From: Treponema sp.
GTDB lineage: Bacteria; Spirochaetota; Spirochaetia; Treponematales; Breznakiellaceae
DNA length: 61,418 nt
NCBI GenBank assembly: GCA_031256035.1
Contig: JAIRRJ010000119.1
Location: 1-61,418, forward strand
Direction: 5' to 3'
Shown: in pieces, positions 35,740-44,220 of the stretch
Layout: every line of letters begins with the position of its first letter
How positions within the stretch are numbered: position 1 is the stretch's first letter
Position numbers and translations under genes: made by a program
Notes under the pieces: model-generated
What the model saw: the letters and a program-made list of their open reading frames with translations, nothing else
What the model was told of the DNA's origin: nothing
Databases searched by the model: none

Positions 35740-37726
35740 AACCTGCGCCTTCGCGCTTTTGGTTTTCTGCGCCGCCGGTCTTTGGGCGCAGAACCCCCTG
35801 CCCTTAAAGCGTGTTGTGGTTTTGGCATCAGGGCTTGCCTATTTTGAACATTCAGGCACGGTAAACGGCAATGTGCAGTTTGCCCTGCCCTTCAAAACCG
35901 CCGCGGTAAATGACGCGCTTAAATCCCTTGTCATAAACGATCCGGCTTCGGCAACCCCTTCGGTTGTTTACCAGTCGGAGTCAACGTTATACCAAACCCT
36001 GCGAAGCCTCAAGATCGATCTTTCCGATGAACCCGATCTGCCTCTCATTCTTTCAAGACTTAAAGGCGCAGAAGTTGAAATTACTTCGCCAACCGCTTAT
36101 TCAGGCAGGATCGTAGGAGTCGAATACCGTTCTGTTGTTACTAACGTTTCTGAAACAAACGAACCCTGGCTTTTGCTGCAAACCACTAGCGGGCTTAAAA
36201 TCTTTAATTTCAAAGAGATCAATTCAATAGTTTTTAAGGATGCTCTTCTCAATGACGACCTGAACCGTGCGCTTGATTTATTGGCGGCATCACAAAATAA
36301 CGATTCCCGTATGCTCATGGTAACGTTGCCGGGAAGCGTGCAGCCTGGCAGCGGCGGCAGAAATGTTTCGATGAGTTATGTGATACCGTTCCCTGTGTGG
36401 AAAGCTTCCTACCGCCTTGACTTAAATCAGGCAAAGCCGCTTTTTCAGGGCTGGGCAATAATTGACAACGACAGCGACAATGACTGGAACAATGTTGAAC
36501 TTTCACTGGTCGCAGGCCGCCCGGCATCGTTCATTCAGAACCTCTACCCGCCTTATTATGTTTCGCGCCCTACCCTGCCCCTTGCCATTGCCGGAACTAC
36601 CAGTGCGGCAACACATGACTCCGCTTTGCAGGAATTTAGTTTTAATGATGCTGTCCGGCTTGAAAGACAGGCGGTGCCTTCCGCCGCGAAGGCTCAAGTA
36701 GAAGAGCTTATGGAATATGAAGGGGATTATTTGCGCGCAAGACGAAACGTAAGCGGCGGGGCTATGGAAACCGCACGGGGAGCCGCCGCAGGGGATCAAT
36801 TTGAGTTCACGATAAAAAAACCTGTCAGCCTTGACCGCCGCATGAGCGCCATGCTTCCCCTTGTAGAGTCGCGAATTGAAGGGCGGAAACTTCTCATATT
36901 CTCAGGAGGAGGCGTTCACCCGCGGCTTGGAGCGGAATTGACAAACACAAGCGGAATGAAACTTCCCGCAGGGCCAATCACCGTTTATGACGGCGTATAT
37001 GCTGGAGATGCGCTTATTGAGTTTTGGAATGAAAATGAAAAGCGGCTCATCTCGTTCGGAGAAGACCTTTCGGTTATAGCGGCTGTAAGCGACACAAACA
37101 CCCGCGCTGTACGTTCCGTTGTTGTTTCAGGCGGCGTCATGACCATCAGCAGGAATCAGACTTATACCAAAACATACACGTTTAAGAACCAAGGCTCTGT
37201 TTCAAAACAACTTGTAGTGGAACATACCAAAACTGCGCAGACAGAACTTGTTTCACCCACGGCTGATGAACAAACCGCATCATTATACAGGTTCAACATG
37301 ACACTTGGCGCGAACCGCGAGTTGGTTTTCACAGTAAACGAACAGAGGCCGCTTTCAGAAAACATAACCCTGCTTTCACTGCGCCCTGACGCCTTCCTCA
37401 GTTACACCACTAACCAGGAAATCCCTTCCAATGTCCGCACAGCCCTGCAGCGGGCAGTTACGCTGAGACGTGAAGCAGATAACGCATCTGCCGCTGTTAA
37501 GGATTTGGAAGCCCGCATGAGCCGCCTTGCCGCGGATCAGGAACGCATACGGCGCAACATTGAGGCCGCCGGAAACCAGACAGCGCAGGGGCAGGAATAC
37601 CTTAAACGGCTTGCCGCCCTTGACACCGACATTGACAATTTATCTGCTGATATTGAAAAAGCGCGTAACAGCGAAAAGGCGGCTCTGAAAACATGGGAAG
37701 ATTACTTGAATGGGCTTAAGCTGTAG
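35729..37726 (+). CDS. Exported DUF4139-type protein
   Basis: A 665-residue protein with a signal peptide ending LWAQ. Residues about 20-190 are the N-terminal beta region ([21 protein letters not shown]). The middle and C-terminus carry the DUF4139 pattern ([18 protein letters not shown], then [22 protein letters not shown]). A coiled coil from about 570 to 655 is rich in A, E and R. It overlaps the pfp stop by 11 bases. Probably periplasmic; function unknown. Confidence 0.85.
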   Translation: MKNKTCAFALLVFCAAGLWAQNPLPLKRVVVLASGLAYFEHSGTVNGNVQFALPFKTAAVNDALKSLVINDPASATPSVVYQSESTLYQTLRSLKIDLSDEPDLPLILSRLKGAEVEITSPTAYSGRIVGVEYRSVVTNVSETNEPWLLLQTTSGLKIFNFKEINSIVFKDALLNDDLNRALDLLAASQNNDSRMLMVTLPGSVQPGSGGRNVSMSYVIPFPVWKASYRLDLNQAKPLFQGWAIIDNDSDNDWNNVELSLVAGRPASFIQNLYPPYYVSRPTLPLAIAGTTSAATHDSALQEFSFNDAVRLERQAVPSAAKAQVEELMEYEGDYLRARRNVSGGAMETARGAAAGDQFEFTIKKPVSLDRRMSAMLPLVESRIEGRKLLIFSGGGVHPRLGAELTNTSGMKLPAGPITVYDGVYAGDALIEFWNENEKRLISFGEDLSVIAAVSDTNTRAVRSVVVSGGVMTISRNQTYTKTYTFKNQGSVSKQLVVEHTKTAQTELVSPTADEQTASLYRFNMTLGANRELVFTVNEQRPLSENITLLSLRPDAFLSYTTNQEIPSNVRTALQRAVTLRREADNASAAVKDLEARMSRLAADQERIRRNIEAAGNQTAQGQEYLKRLAALDTDIDNLSADIEKARNSEKAALKTWEDYLNGLKL

Positions 37727-37757
37727 GGGGCGAATGATAAAGGGTGCTCTCCATTCC

Positions 37758-38045
37758 TTACAAATGCGCCGCTATGGTGAATTCCCGCAGGTGTCCAATT
37801 TTATTATGGCGGGCTTTCCAGAGATCGAGTTTTGATTGCATAGTAAGCCAGCTTTCCGCACTGGTATGGGTAACCTTTGCTATTCTTAACGCCATCAGCG
37901 GGCTGCATGATTTCTTCCCATTTACCAATTCCGAAAGCGCCTTTCGCGTTATCCCCATCATACAGGCCGCATCGGTAACCGTTAATCCCAACGGGACAAG
38001 AACGTCCTCATAAAAAACTTCACCCGGATGAACCGGCTTTCGCAT
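37758..38045 (-). CDS. higA: HigA-type antitoxin, apparently without its toxin
   Basis: A 95-residue XRE-family antitoxin: MRKPVHPGEVFYEDVLVPLGLTV, then MMGITRKALSELVNGKKSCSPLMALRIAKV. These are typical of HigA/VapI proteins. The usual partner HigB should precede it, but only its first dozen residues remain, joined in frame to this gene (see the next feature). The longer frame from 38105 may be translated as a fusion, or the ATG at 38045 may be used. Confidence 0.9.
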   Translation of the reverse strand: MRKPVHPGEVFYEDVLVPLGLTVTDAACMMGITRKALSELVNGKKSCSPLMALRIAKVTHTSAESWLTMQSKLDLWKARHNKIGHLREFTIAAHL

Positions 38046-38105
38046 TTTGCAGCGTAAATTCCCGCGTAATCGTTCCAAGCCTTTATGCCTGAAAGACCGT
38101 ATCAT
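38046..38105 (-). pseudogene. Relic of the HigB toxin N-terminus
   Basis: MIRSFRHKGLERL matches the start of HigB toxins (typically MIKSFRHKGLE...). After about 13 codons the toxin is missing and the frame runs through RGNLRCK straight into HigA. This is an internal deletion that fused the two genes. Confidence 0.75.
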
Positions 38106-38260
38106 GGTTTAATCTACTATGTAACCTATGGGGTGTCAATACTTCAAAAAGAGTTCACGCTTGGAGACATCCAATAAGCTGTAACAGGCATTCACTCGAA
38201 AAGAGACTCTCGTACAAACCAAAGGTTCGTAGACACATCGTACCTTCGGTATGCGGGTAC

Positions 38261-38306
38261 AAAAAAAGAGCAGGGAACTGCTGTCAGCGATCCCCGCTCA
38301 AAAAAA
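38261..38306 (-). terminator. Terminator between the outer-membrane protein gene and the HigA locus
   Basis: GAGCAGGGA (38268-38276) pairs with TCCCCGCTC (38291-38299), one mismatch. A-runs lie on both sides, so it works as GAGCGGGGA...TCCCTGCTCTTTTTTT for the minus-strand gene and perhaps in both directions. Confidence 0.75.
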
Positions 38307-38354
38307 GTATCAGTCACCCATGTTGCCTGACCTGGTACAAAATGGAATGTTTAC

Positions 38355-38915
38355 CTAAAACGCATATCCTAAACCGCAGTAGGCAACAAAACCTATGCCC
38401 GCACGAAACTCATTATTTTTTGTGCCATACATCTCCAATGCGCCAAGTGTAATTGGTATTTTAACACCGGGCTGAACAAAAAATCCTCCGGGGTTGCCCA
38501 CATCTATTTTCCAACCTATTTCTGGAGAAATCCCTAGTCCATTAATAGTCCCAAACCATGTTCCTTTAGCACTGTATCCATAACTGGTGTACTCATAATC
38601 GAATGTACCGCTATGTGCATGAAACCCTAGACCTATACCAACAAAGAATGTCTTGCTCCAGATATAGTAACGTCCAGAAAGCCCTATTTCCAATTCATTC
38701 CAGAAAAGAAATAGATTATTCCAATAGATGTTTGCCCCTACCGACCAATTCTGGTCAAGCATACGCTCGTACCTTGCTCCGATACCAAGTAAGCTCACCT
38801 CGCCGGAAATCCAGTTGTCCACTGAATTGGCTCTCTTTTCCGCATCATCATCCTGCGCGAAAACCCATCCTGCAATAAATATTACAAGAACAAGAAAAAT
38901 TACTCTCTTTTTCAT
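38355..38915 (-). CDS. Outer-membrane beta-barrel-like protein
   Basis: A 186-residue protein. The start was set at 38915 (MKKRVIFLVLVIFIAGWVFAQ, a signal peptide) behind AAGGAG. The mature part alternates hydrophobic and polar residues with many aromatic residues (LSGRYYIWSKTFFVGIGLGFHAHSG) and ends in AYCGLGYAF, an outer-membrane-like terminal Phe. It resembles small barrels of spirochaetes. Function unknown. Confidence 0.75.
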   Translation of the reverse strand: MKKRVIFLVLVIFIAGWVFAQDDDAEKRANSVDNWISGEVSLLGIGARYERMLDQNWSVGANIYWNNLFLFWNELEIGLSGRYYIWSKTFFVGIGLGFHAHSGTFDYEYTSYGYSAKGTWFGTINGLGISPEIGWKIDVGNPGGFFVQPGVKIPITLGALEMYGTKNNEFRAGIGFVAYCGLGYAF

Positions 38916-38958
38916 TGAAAAACTCCTTCGCGGCTTTAATGTCTCCGCAGACATATTT

Positions 38959-38980
38959 TAAAATCTCATATGAGATTTTA
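38959..38980. promoter_or_regulatory. 22-bp perfect palindrome upstream of the outer-membrane gene
   Basis: TAAAATCTCAT and ATGAGATTTTA meet with no spacer, 44 bases before the start codon at 38915. It could be an operator or an mRNA hairpin. No regulator is known. Confidence 0.6.
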
Positions 38981-39010
38981 TTCACAGAACAACCTTCTTC
39001 CCTGATCTTC

Positions 39011-39050
39011 CCTTTGTGTCCTTCGTGCCTTGGCGCCTTTGCGCGAACTC
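39011..39050. repeat. REP-like CTTTGTGTCC element
   Basis: CCTTTGTGTCCTTCGTGCC, then TTGGCGCCTTTGCGCGAAC. Related CTTTGTGTCC stretches occur at 44172-44200 and 45340-45390, all between genes or at gene edges. Confidence 0.5.
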
Positions 39051-39099
39051 TTTTCTCTTCATTCTTCACTGCTCACTCCTCACTGGACACTTTTCACTG

Positions 39100-39795
39100 T
39101 TACGGTATAACCGCCGACAACATCGGTCCAAACGGCCCCGCTTCCCCTCTTGGGTTTTCATACCTCAAACAAAAGTAAATCGTGTTCCCGCTTTCTCCGT
39201 CAAAGTCAAACAACTCTTTTTTACGCCGCCTGAACTTTGAGTGCGGCAGATCATGTCCCGATGTTGGAACTTCTGTCAGGTGAAACTTGTCAGTGGGCGT
39301 AGGATGACCCATAATACCCCAGCACATCTTTACACCGTAGTCGCTGCGCGGATCGGGCATCAGCCCTCCCTCAACCGCGCGGATATTGCGCAGTTCAACA
39401 AGGTGAATGCCGGGAAAGGTAATGTCCGCGATCACTTGCGCAGTAGGCGGCGGAATTGGCGTGGTTGTCGTGCCGGGGGGATTGAGCCCCAGGCTTACAA
39501 AGTCAGAGTTTAAAAGCGGCGGGATAAAAAACTTGCGTTTCTTCATGTTCCGCATGAAAGAAATCATGGGATCGAAAGCTTCTTTGCATCTGGCGGTAAC
39601 AACCGCGCTCCGGTCGCCCGCCATCGCTTTTGTAAGAGCCTTGTCTGAATCCTCGATGATGTCTTTCAGTTCCGACACATCCGCAGCAGTGATTTGCCAT
39701 TGAGTTCCTTTGGTTCCAAGGACGCTGTGCCAGTTTTTCGCCATAGCAAGCTGCCCGGTTCGTGAAGTTGGCAGCCAGTCTTTACCGTGAAACAT
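39100..39795 (-). CDS. Unknown protein, DW(I/L)P-type N-terminus
   Basis: A 231-residue protein. The start was set at 39795 (MFHGKDWLPTSRTGQLAMAK) because a strong GGAGG lies six bases before it. The frame itself stays open upstream to 39960 through a 21-bp repeat array. There is a helical N-terminal half (about 10-90) and a Thr/Pro-rich linker (NPPGTTTTPIPPP). A beta-rich C-terminal half ends KKELFDFDGESGNTIYFCLRYENPRG. Similar architectures occur in uncharacterised proteins of several phyla. No signal peptide. Function unknown. Confidence 0.65.
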   Translation of the reverse strand: MFHGKDWLPTSRTGQLAMAKNWHSVLGTKGTQWQITAADVSELKDIIEDSDKALTKAMAGDRSAVVTARCKEAFDPMISFMRNMKKRKFFIPPLLNSDFVSLGLNPPGTTTTPIPPPTAQVIADITFPGIHLVELRNIRAVEGGLMPDPRSDYGVKMCWGIMGHPTPTDKFHLTEVPTSGHDLPHSKFRRRKKELFDFDGESGNTIYFCLRYENPRGEAGPFGPMLSAVIP

Positions 39796-39813
39796 AAATA
39801 TCCTCCGTTGTAT

Positions 39814-40023
39814 GTTGATGCCCGTTTGAGGCAAAATTGCACCCGTCCGTGTCAAAATTACGCACTTTTGATGCAAAAGGGTACCCTTTCTGGACAAAAT
39901 TGCACCCTTTTGAGGCAAAATTGCGCCCGTCCGCGCAGGAATTGTACCCTTTTGATGCAAAAAGGTACCCTTTCGGGGTAAAATTGCACCCTTTTGAGAC
40001 AGAATTGCACAATTCCCTATGTA
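39814..40023. repeat. 21-bp minisatellite with 84-bp higher-order repeat
   Basis: The 483-base gene-free stretch 39796-40278 is dominated by about ten 21-bp units of type AATTGCACCCTTTTGAGGCA(A). Units 1-4 (39835-39918) and 5-8 (39919-40002) match pairwise, which makes two copies of an 84-bp super-unit. The unit length keeps reading frame on both strands. Spacers differ within each unit, so it is not a CRISPR array. Confidence 0.9.
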
Positions 40024-40093
40024 AGCGGATTTTGCGGCTAAGTGAGTGAGATGGTAAATAATTGTAAGGTTTAGTTAACTCTCTTCCATATAA

Positions 40094-40114
40094 AGAGAGA
40101 GAGAGAGAGAGAGA
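40094..40114. repeat. (AG)10 microsatellite
   Basis: An uninterrupted 21-base AG tract lies between the 21-bp array and the chromate-transporter genes, upstream of the minus-strand gene at 39795. Such tracts change length by slippage. Confidence 0.9.
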
Positions 40115-40278
40115 TTCAGGTGAGTTTTCGCGAATGTGCGTGAAAAAGCGCCCCGCGCCCACTTGGGGGTGGTTGTTATTGAAAATAGAGTTTGAACCAC
40201 ATGATGCAGTCATTACTGGGAGTTTATTAAAATCGCGGAAGTTTGTCAATATAAATTTCCATAATTTCTCGAAAAGAT

Positions 40279-40830
40279 TCATAACCCCAGCAAAATCCCA
40301 ACAGCGGCGCTGACTGCAACGTAAATCACCGGGTGTCCCTTGAATTTACGGATTAGAATAAACAATACCGCAAAGACGATAAATTCCTTAATGCGTATTA
40401 TTTCATGCCAAACGCCTGCATCAATGTTTACGAGCGCGACTTTCAACGCGCCAAGGCTTGCCGCTGCCAGCAGGCCGGCGGCGGCGGGGCGCAGTCCTGA
40501 GAAAACAGAGGCTGCTATTTTGTTTTCTTTAATTGTGCTTAACACCTTAGCTGTAAACGTAATTATCAGTATCGCGGGGCTTGTAAGTCCAAGTGCGGCT
40601 ATAAAACCGCCGATGGCTCCGTTTGAGGCAAAACCTGTTTGAGCTGCCATATTTACGCCGATTGCGCCTGGTGCGGACTGGGCTATCGCCAGAAAATTCC
40701 CTATTTTCTCATAATCAAGCCATTCGTATTTATCCGCCATCCGGAAAAGAAAAGGCAGAGTCGCCAGCCCGCCGCCTACAGCAAACAGTCCTATCTTGAA
40801 AAATTCGATGTACAGGAAAAACAGACTCAA
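40279..40830 (-). CDS. Chromate transporter family, half-size protein 2
   Basis: A 183-residue membrane protein with about six hydrophobic segments. FFKIGLFAVGGGLATLPFLF and AIAQSAPGAIGVNMAAQTGF are CHR-domain hallmarks. The start is TTG (40830) behind GGGAGGG and overlaps the upstream stop. With its partner it makes a short-chain CHR pair that probably forms one transporter. The real substrate may not be chromate in an anaerobe. Confidence 0.92.
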   Translation of the reverse strand: MSLFFLYIEFFKIGLFAVGGGLATLPFLFRMADKYEWLDYEKIGNFLAIAQSAPGAIGVNMAAQTGFASNGAIGGFIAALGLTSPAILIITFTAKVLSTIKENKIAASVFSGLRPAAAGLLAAASLGALKVALVNIDAGVWHEIIRIKEFIVFAVLFILIRKFKGHPVIYVAVSAAVGILLGL

Positions 40831-41381
40831 GCGCTGCCCTCCCCTGTTTTCACGTAACCCCGGAAAAACAAAAACCCGGCAAGCCCTGAGCCCAAAATGA
40901 TAAACACAGGTGAGATGCTGAACACTGCCGAAAGGATAAGCGCCATGACAAAGACGATTACAGCCTTATGGTTACGCATAACGCCCTTGTTGAGTTTAAG
41001 CAGCGTATCGATAATAAGAGCGCATACCGCGAGCCTTATGCCGGTAAAGGCATGGCGCACAATTTCGTATTCGGCAAATCTCCTGATAAACGTTGAGATG
41101 ATTACCATAAGGCTCACACCCGGCAGGATAAGCGCAACCGTGGCGATCATTCCGCCTGCAATGCCTTTGCGTTTGTAGCCGACAAAGGTCGCGACATTTA
41201 CCGCGATCACCCCCGGCGTAATCTGCGAAATGGTAAAGTAATCCATCACTTCTTCCATAGAGACCCAGTTTCGTTTTTTTATCAGTTCCCGCTCAAGAAC
41301 AGGGAGCATGGCATAGCCGCCGCCGAAGACAGATGCGCCTATAACGAAAAAAGCCCAAAACAGTTCAAGTAACTCTTTCAC
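40827..41381 (-). CDS. Chromate transporter family, half-size protein 1
   Basis: A 184-residue membrane protein with FWAFFVIGASVFGGGYAMLPVLERELI and ISQITPGVIAVNVATFVGY, the N-terminal-type CHR domain. It starts with GTG overlapping the aspS stop (GTGA) and overlaps the second half-size gene. The two probably act as a heterodimer. Being coupled to aspS, it may simply share its transcript. Confidence 0.92.
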   Translation of the reverse strand: MKELLELFWAFFVIGASVFGGGYAMLPVLERELIKKRNWVSMEEVMDYFTISQITPGVIAVNVATFVGYKRKGIAGGMIATVALILPGVSLMVIISTFIRRFAEYEIVRHAFTGIRLAVCALIIDTLLKLNKGVMRNHKAVIVFVMALILSAVFSISPVFIILGSGLAGFLFFRGYVKTGEGSA

Positions 41382-43186
41382 TTTTCCTGCTCTTGCCGAT
41401 TTTGCAACGAAGTTTCCCGCGCCATTGTTATGCGCAGTTCATCAAGCTGCTTTTGATCGACTTCCGAGGGGCAGTCATCCATCGGGCTTACGGCAAATGA
41501 ATTTTTCGGGAAGGCGATAACATCCTTTATTGAGGATAGCCCTGACATAATCATCACCAGGCGATCAAGTCCGGGGGCGATGCCTCCGTGCGGCGGCGCT
41601 CCGTATTTGAAAGCTTCAGTTAGAAAACCGAACTTTTTCTCGGCATCTGCCGGATCAATCCCCGCTATTTGAAATACTTTTTTCTGCATTTCCGGGTCGT
41701 GGATACGGATAGAACCTGATGCCAATTCATAACCGTTAAGAACTAAATCATACAAATCGCCCTTTACGGAGCCTGGGTCTCTTTCCATTGTCGCGTGATA
41801 CTTTTCCTGCGGCCATGTAAATAAATGATGAGCCGCCTCCCACTTTTGTTCGTCTTCGTTGTATTCAAACATGGGGAAGTCGATGATCCACACAAACTCA
41901 AAACGCGCCGGATCGCAAAGGTTTAAGTCCTTGCCGAGTTTTGAACGCACTGCGCCAAGAGCGGTATTGGCAATCCTGCGTTTTGCGTCCGCTACAACAA
42001 GGATAAGGTCTCCCTCAGCCGCGCCAAGGTCGCTTATTATCTGCGCGGCGTTATCTGCAAAGAACTTCGCGACTCCGCCTTCCAGAGCGGAATTCGCAAC
42101 AACCTTCATCCACGCCATGCCCTTTGCCTTGTAAATCTTTGCGTGCGCTTCCAGTTCTTCTATCTGTTTGCGCGAATAGTCCGCCCTGCCCTTCACAACC
42201 AGCGCCTTTACTGCTCCGTCTTGTAACAGCGCATCCTTGAAAGCCTGAAAGCCCCCAGCTTCTGCAAACGGGCTAAAATCCTTAAGCGGCATCTCAAAGC
42301 GCAGATCGGGTTTGTCGCTCCCGTAATTTTCCATCGCCTCTTCCCATGTCAGGCGGCGAAAATGTTCGGGCAATTCTGTATTAAGAGTTTTTTTGAACAC
42401 ATGATGCATCATCCCCTCTGTCATGGACAGCACGTCGTCCCTGCCTACAAAGGACATCTCAATGTCGATTTGCGTAAACTCTGGCTGCCTGTCGCCCCTT
42501 GCGTCCTCATCGCGGTAACAGCGTGCAATCTGAAAATATTTATCAAAGCCGGAAGCCATCAATAGCTGCTTGTAAAGCTGGGGCGACTGAGGCAGGGCGT
42601 AAAACTTGCCCGGATACAGCCGTGATGGAACAAGGTAATCCCGCGCCCCTTCCGGCGTGGATTTAATGAAAGTGGGAGTTTCAATTTCATAGAAACCGTT
42701 AGCCGTCATCCATTCGCGGATTGCGAAAGTAACCTCGCTTCGCAGCCTGATCCTGTTCTGCATCGCGGCGGAGCGAAGGTCAAGATAGCGATATTTCAGC
42801 CGCAAATCTTCGTTTGCTTTGCTTTCTTCATCGATTTGGAAAGGCAACACTTCCGATTTATTCAGTATCACAATTTTCGTGGCGGCAACTTCGATTTCTC
42901 CGGTTTCCATTGAAGGGTTTACCATATCGTCCGGGCGCGGACAGACAATCCCGGCAGCGGCAATACAGTATTCATTGCGCAGTTCCTGACAGAGCGCGGC
43001 AAGATCATCAGCCCCCGACTCAGTATCAACCGTTACCTGCGTTATGCCGTAACGATCCCTCAGGTTAATAAAAAAAATCCTGCCGTGATTGCGCTTTCGG
43101 TGAACCCATCCGTTAAGGATCACCTCACGCCCCGCATCGCTTTTTCTCAACGAACCGCAATCGGCAGTTCTCTTCATCGCTTCCAT
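41378..43186 (-). CDS. aspS: Aspartyl-tRNA synthetase, bacterial type
   Basis: A 602-residue class II synthetase. The N-terminal OB fold (VILNGWVHRKRNHGRIFFINLRDRYG) is followed by motif 2 (FQIARCYRDEDARGDRQPEFTQIDIEMSF), a GAD insertion domain and motif 3 (HGGIAPGLDRLVMIM). The start ATG has AGGAG six bases upstream. The last residues (MARETSLQNRQEQEK) come from a copy of the dispersed 24-bp repeat and extend the normal end. Confidence 0.96.
   Translation of the reverse strand: MEAMKRTADCGSLRKSDAGREVILNGWVHRKRNHGRIFFINLRDRYGITQVTVDTESGADDLAALCQELRNEYCIAAAGIVCPRPDDMVNPSMETGEIEVAATKIVILNKSEVLPFQIDEESKANEDLRLKYRYLDLRSAAMQNRIRLRSEVTFAIREWMTANGFYEIETPTFIKSTPEGARDYLVPSRLYPGKFYALPQSPQLYKQLLMASGFDKYFQIARCYRDEDARGDRQPEFTQIDIEMSFVGRDDVLSMTEGMMHHVFKKTLNTELPEHFRRLTWEEAMENYGSDKPDLRFEMPLKDFSPFAEAGGFQAFKDALLQDGAVKALVVKGRADYSRKQIEELEAHAKIYKAKGMAWMKVVANSALEGGVAKFFADNAAQIISDLGAAEGDLILVVADAKRRIANTALGAVRSKLGKDLNLCDPARFEFVWIIDFPMFEYNEDEQKWEAAHHLFTWPQEKYHATMERDPGSVKGDLYDLVLNGYELASGSIRIHDPEMQKKVFQIAGIDPADAEKKFGFLTEAFKYGAPPHGGIAPGLDRLVMIMSGLSSIKDVIAFPKNSFAVSPMDDCPSEVDQKQLDELRITMARETSLQNRQEQEK
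41400..41423. repeat. 24-bp dispersed repeat at the 3' end of aspS
   Basis: The minus strand reads GGCGCGGGAAACTTCGTTGC plus 4 bases, one change from consensus at the first base. It encodes ARETSLQ near the C-terminus of AspS. Confidence 0.85.
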
Positions 43187-43233
43187 ATTCAGCTCCTGAT
43201 TTAATTATGGTATGCTTTTTTCTGTTTTTATTC

Positions 43234-43239
43234 TATAAT
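43234..43239 (+). promoter_or_regulatory. Consensus -10 box close to the UPF0158-GNAT start
   Basis: TATAAT ends 9 bases before the ATG at 43249, with only a poor -35 and no Shine-Dalgarno. The transcript would have a leader of about three bases. Confidence 0.5.
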
Positions 43240-43248
43240 CAATTTATC

Positions 43249-44097
43249 ATGTTTGAATTAGACGATGCCCTGATGGAAGAGATTCTCTTCTTCATGGAAA
43301 ACCAGGACGGCAATTTTGTCATGGATACTCAGGAAGCGGTGGTTCTTGACATCGATAATTATGATAACGATGACGCCCTTGATTTTGACGATGATGAGCG
43401 TTTTATTTCATTGCCCGGCTGGAGTCCTCAGGACGGCTACCGCCTTATGGAACATTTTGCCGCCGGCCTGCGCAACCCTGTAGTACGCGAAGAGCTGTCC
43501 GCCGCCCTGAACCGGGGCAGGGGTGTATTCCGCTCTTTCAAGAATGTCCTTGAGCAGTACCCCGAAACAGAAAAGCAATGGTTCAAGTTCAAAGATCGTG
43601 AAATGAAAAACGAAGTTATCGCCTGGTACAACTCCATCCGTGAAAGCCGTGGGCTTGAGCTTATCGGCCCTGAGCCTGAGGATACTTCATCCTTGATACT
43701 TGAAGATTTTGCCATGCGGGAAGGAAACGACGCCGATTTTGAAAAAGCCGCCTCCCTGCACAAACTCTGTGTTGAAAATGACGCCAACTCTGCAATTCTT
43801 GAATCAATGAACCCGTTTGCCTTTCCGGGGGATTTGTGCTTTATTGCCGAAACCGCAAAAGGCGATTTTGCAGGCTGCATTTGCACCGTTAAAAAAGACT
43901 CTATCCTTCATGTCCGCCTTGAAATAACGCCCGAATACCGTGGCTTGGGTCTGGGCAAGGCGCTGCTTGCAAAACTCCTTGAAAAAACCGATGGACAGGT
44001 ATCAATTGACCTGCCTTCAAGCGCGGAAGGTTTTTCGCGCGCGCTTCATCTTGAAGGATTTAAGCCCTGTGTGCAGAGGTATATAAAAAGCAATTAA
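43249..44097 (+). CDS. UPF0158-like domain fused to a GNAT acetyltransferase
   Basis: A 282-residue protein. The start was set at 43249 (MFELDDALMEEILFFMEN). Residues about 1-150 are UPF0158-like, acidic and with FISLPGWSPQDGYRLMEHFA and NVLEQYPETEKQWFKFKD. Residues about 160-282 are a GNAT domain; LEITPEYRGLGLGKALLAKLLEKT holds the acetyl-CoA loop (R-G-L-G-L-G-K). The substrate is unknown. It is divergent from aspS, with the promoter in the 60-base gap. Confidence 0.8.
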   Translation: MFELDDALMEEILFFMENQDGNFVMDTQEAVVLDIDNYDNDDALDFDDDERFISLPGWSPQDGYRLMEHFAAGLRNPVVREELSAALNRGRGVFRSFKNVLEQYPETEKQWFKFKDREMKNEVIAWYNSIRESRGLELIGPEPEDTSSLILEDFAMREGNDADFEKAASLHKLCVENDANSAILESMNPFAFPGDLCFIAETAKGDFAGCICTVKKDSILHVRLEITPEYRGLGLGKALLAKLLEKTDGQVSIDLPSSAEGFSRALHLEGFKPCVQRYIKSN

Positions 44098-44220
44098 TGC
44101 TATAGAAGAGCATCAATCAAAGGCACAAAGTTCACGTAAAAAAGAAAGATTTAAAATTCTAATCATTAATCTTTTCTCTGTGTCCTCCATGATCTTTGTG
44201 TGATGAACTTAAGAATAAAT

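Noticed and set aside
39814-40023. CRISPR array
   Set aside because: Units are contiguous 21-mers without unique spacers, and no cas gene is nearby.
39782-40282. 166-codon minus-strand frame across the 21-bp array and AG tract
   Set aside because: It is open only because the repeats are multiples of three and AG reads as Ser-Leu; it overlaps the start of the better supported gene at 39795.
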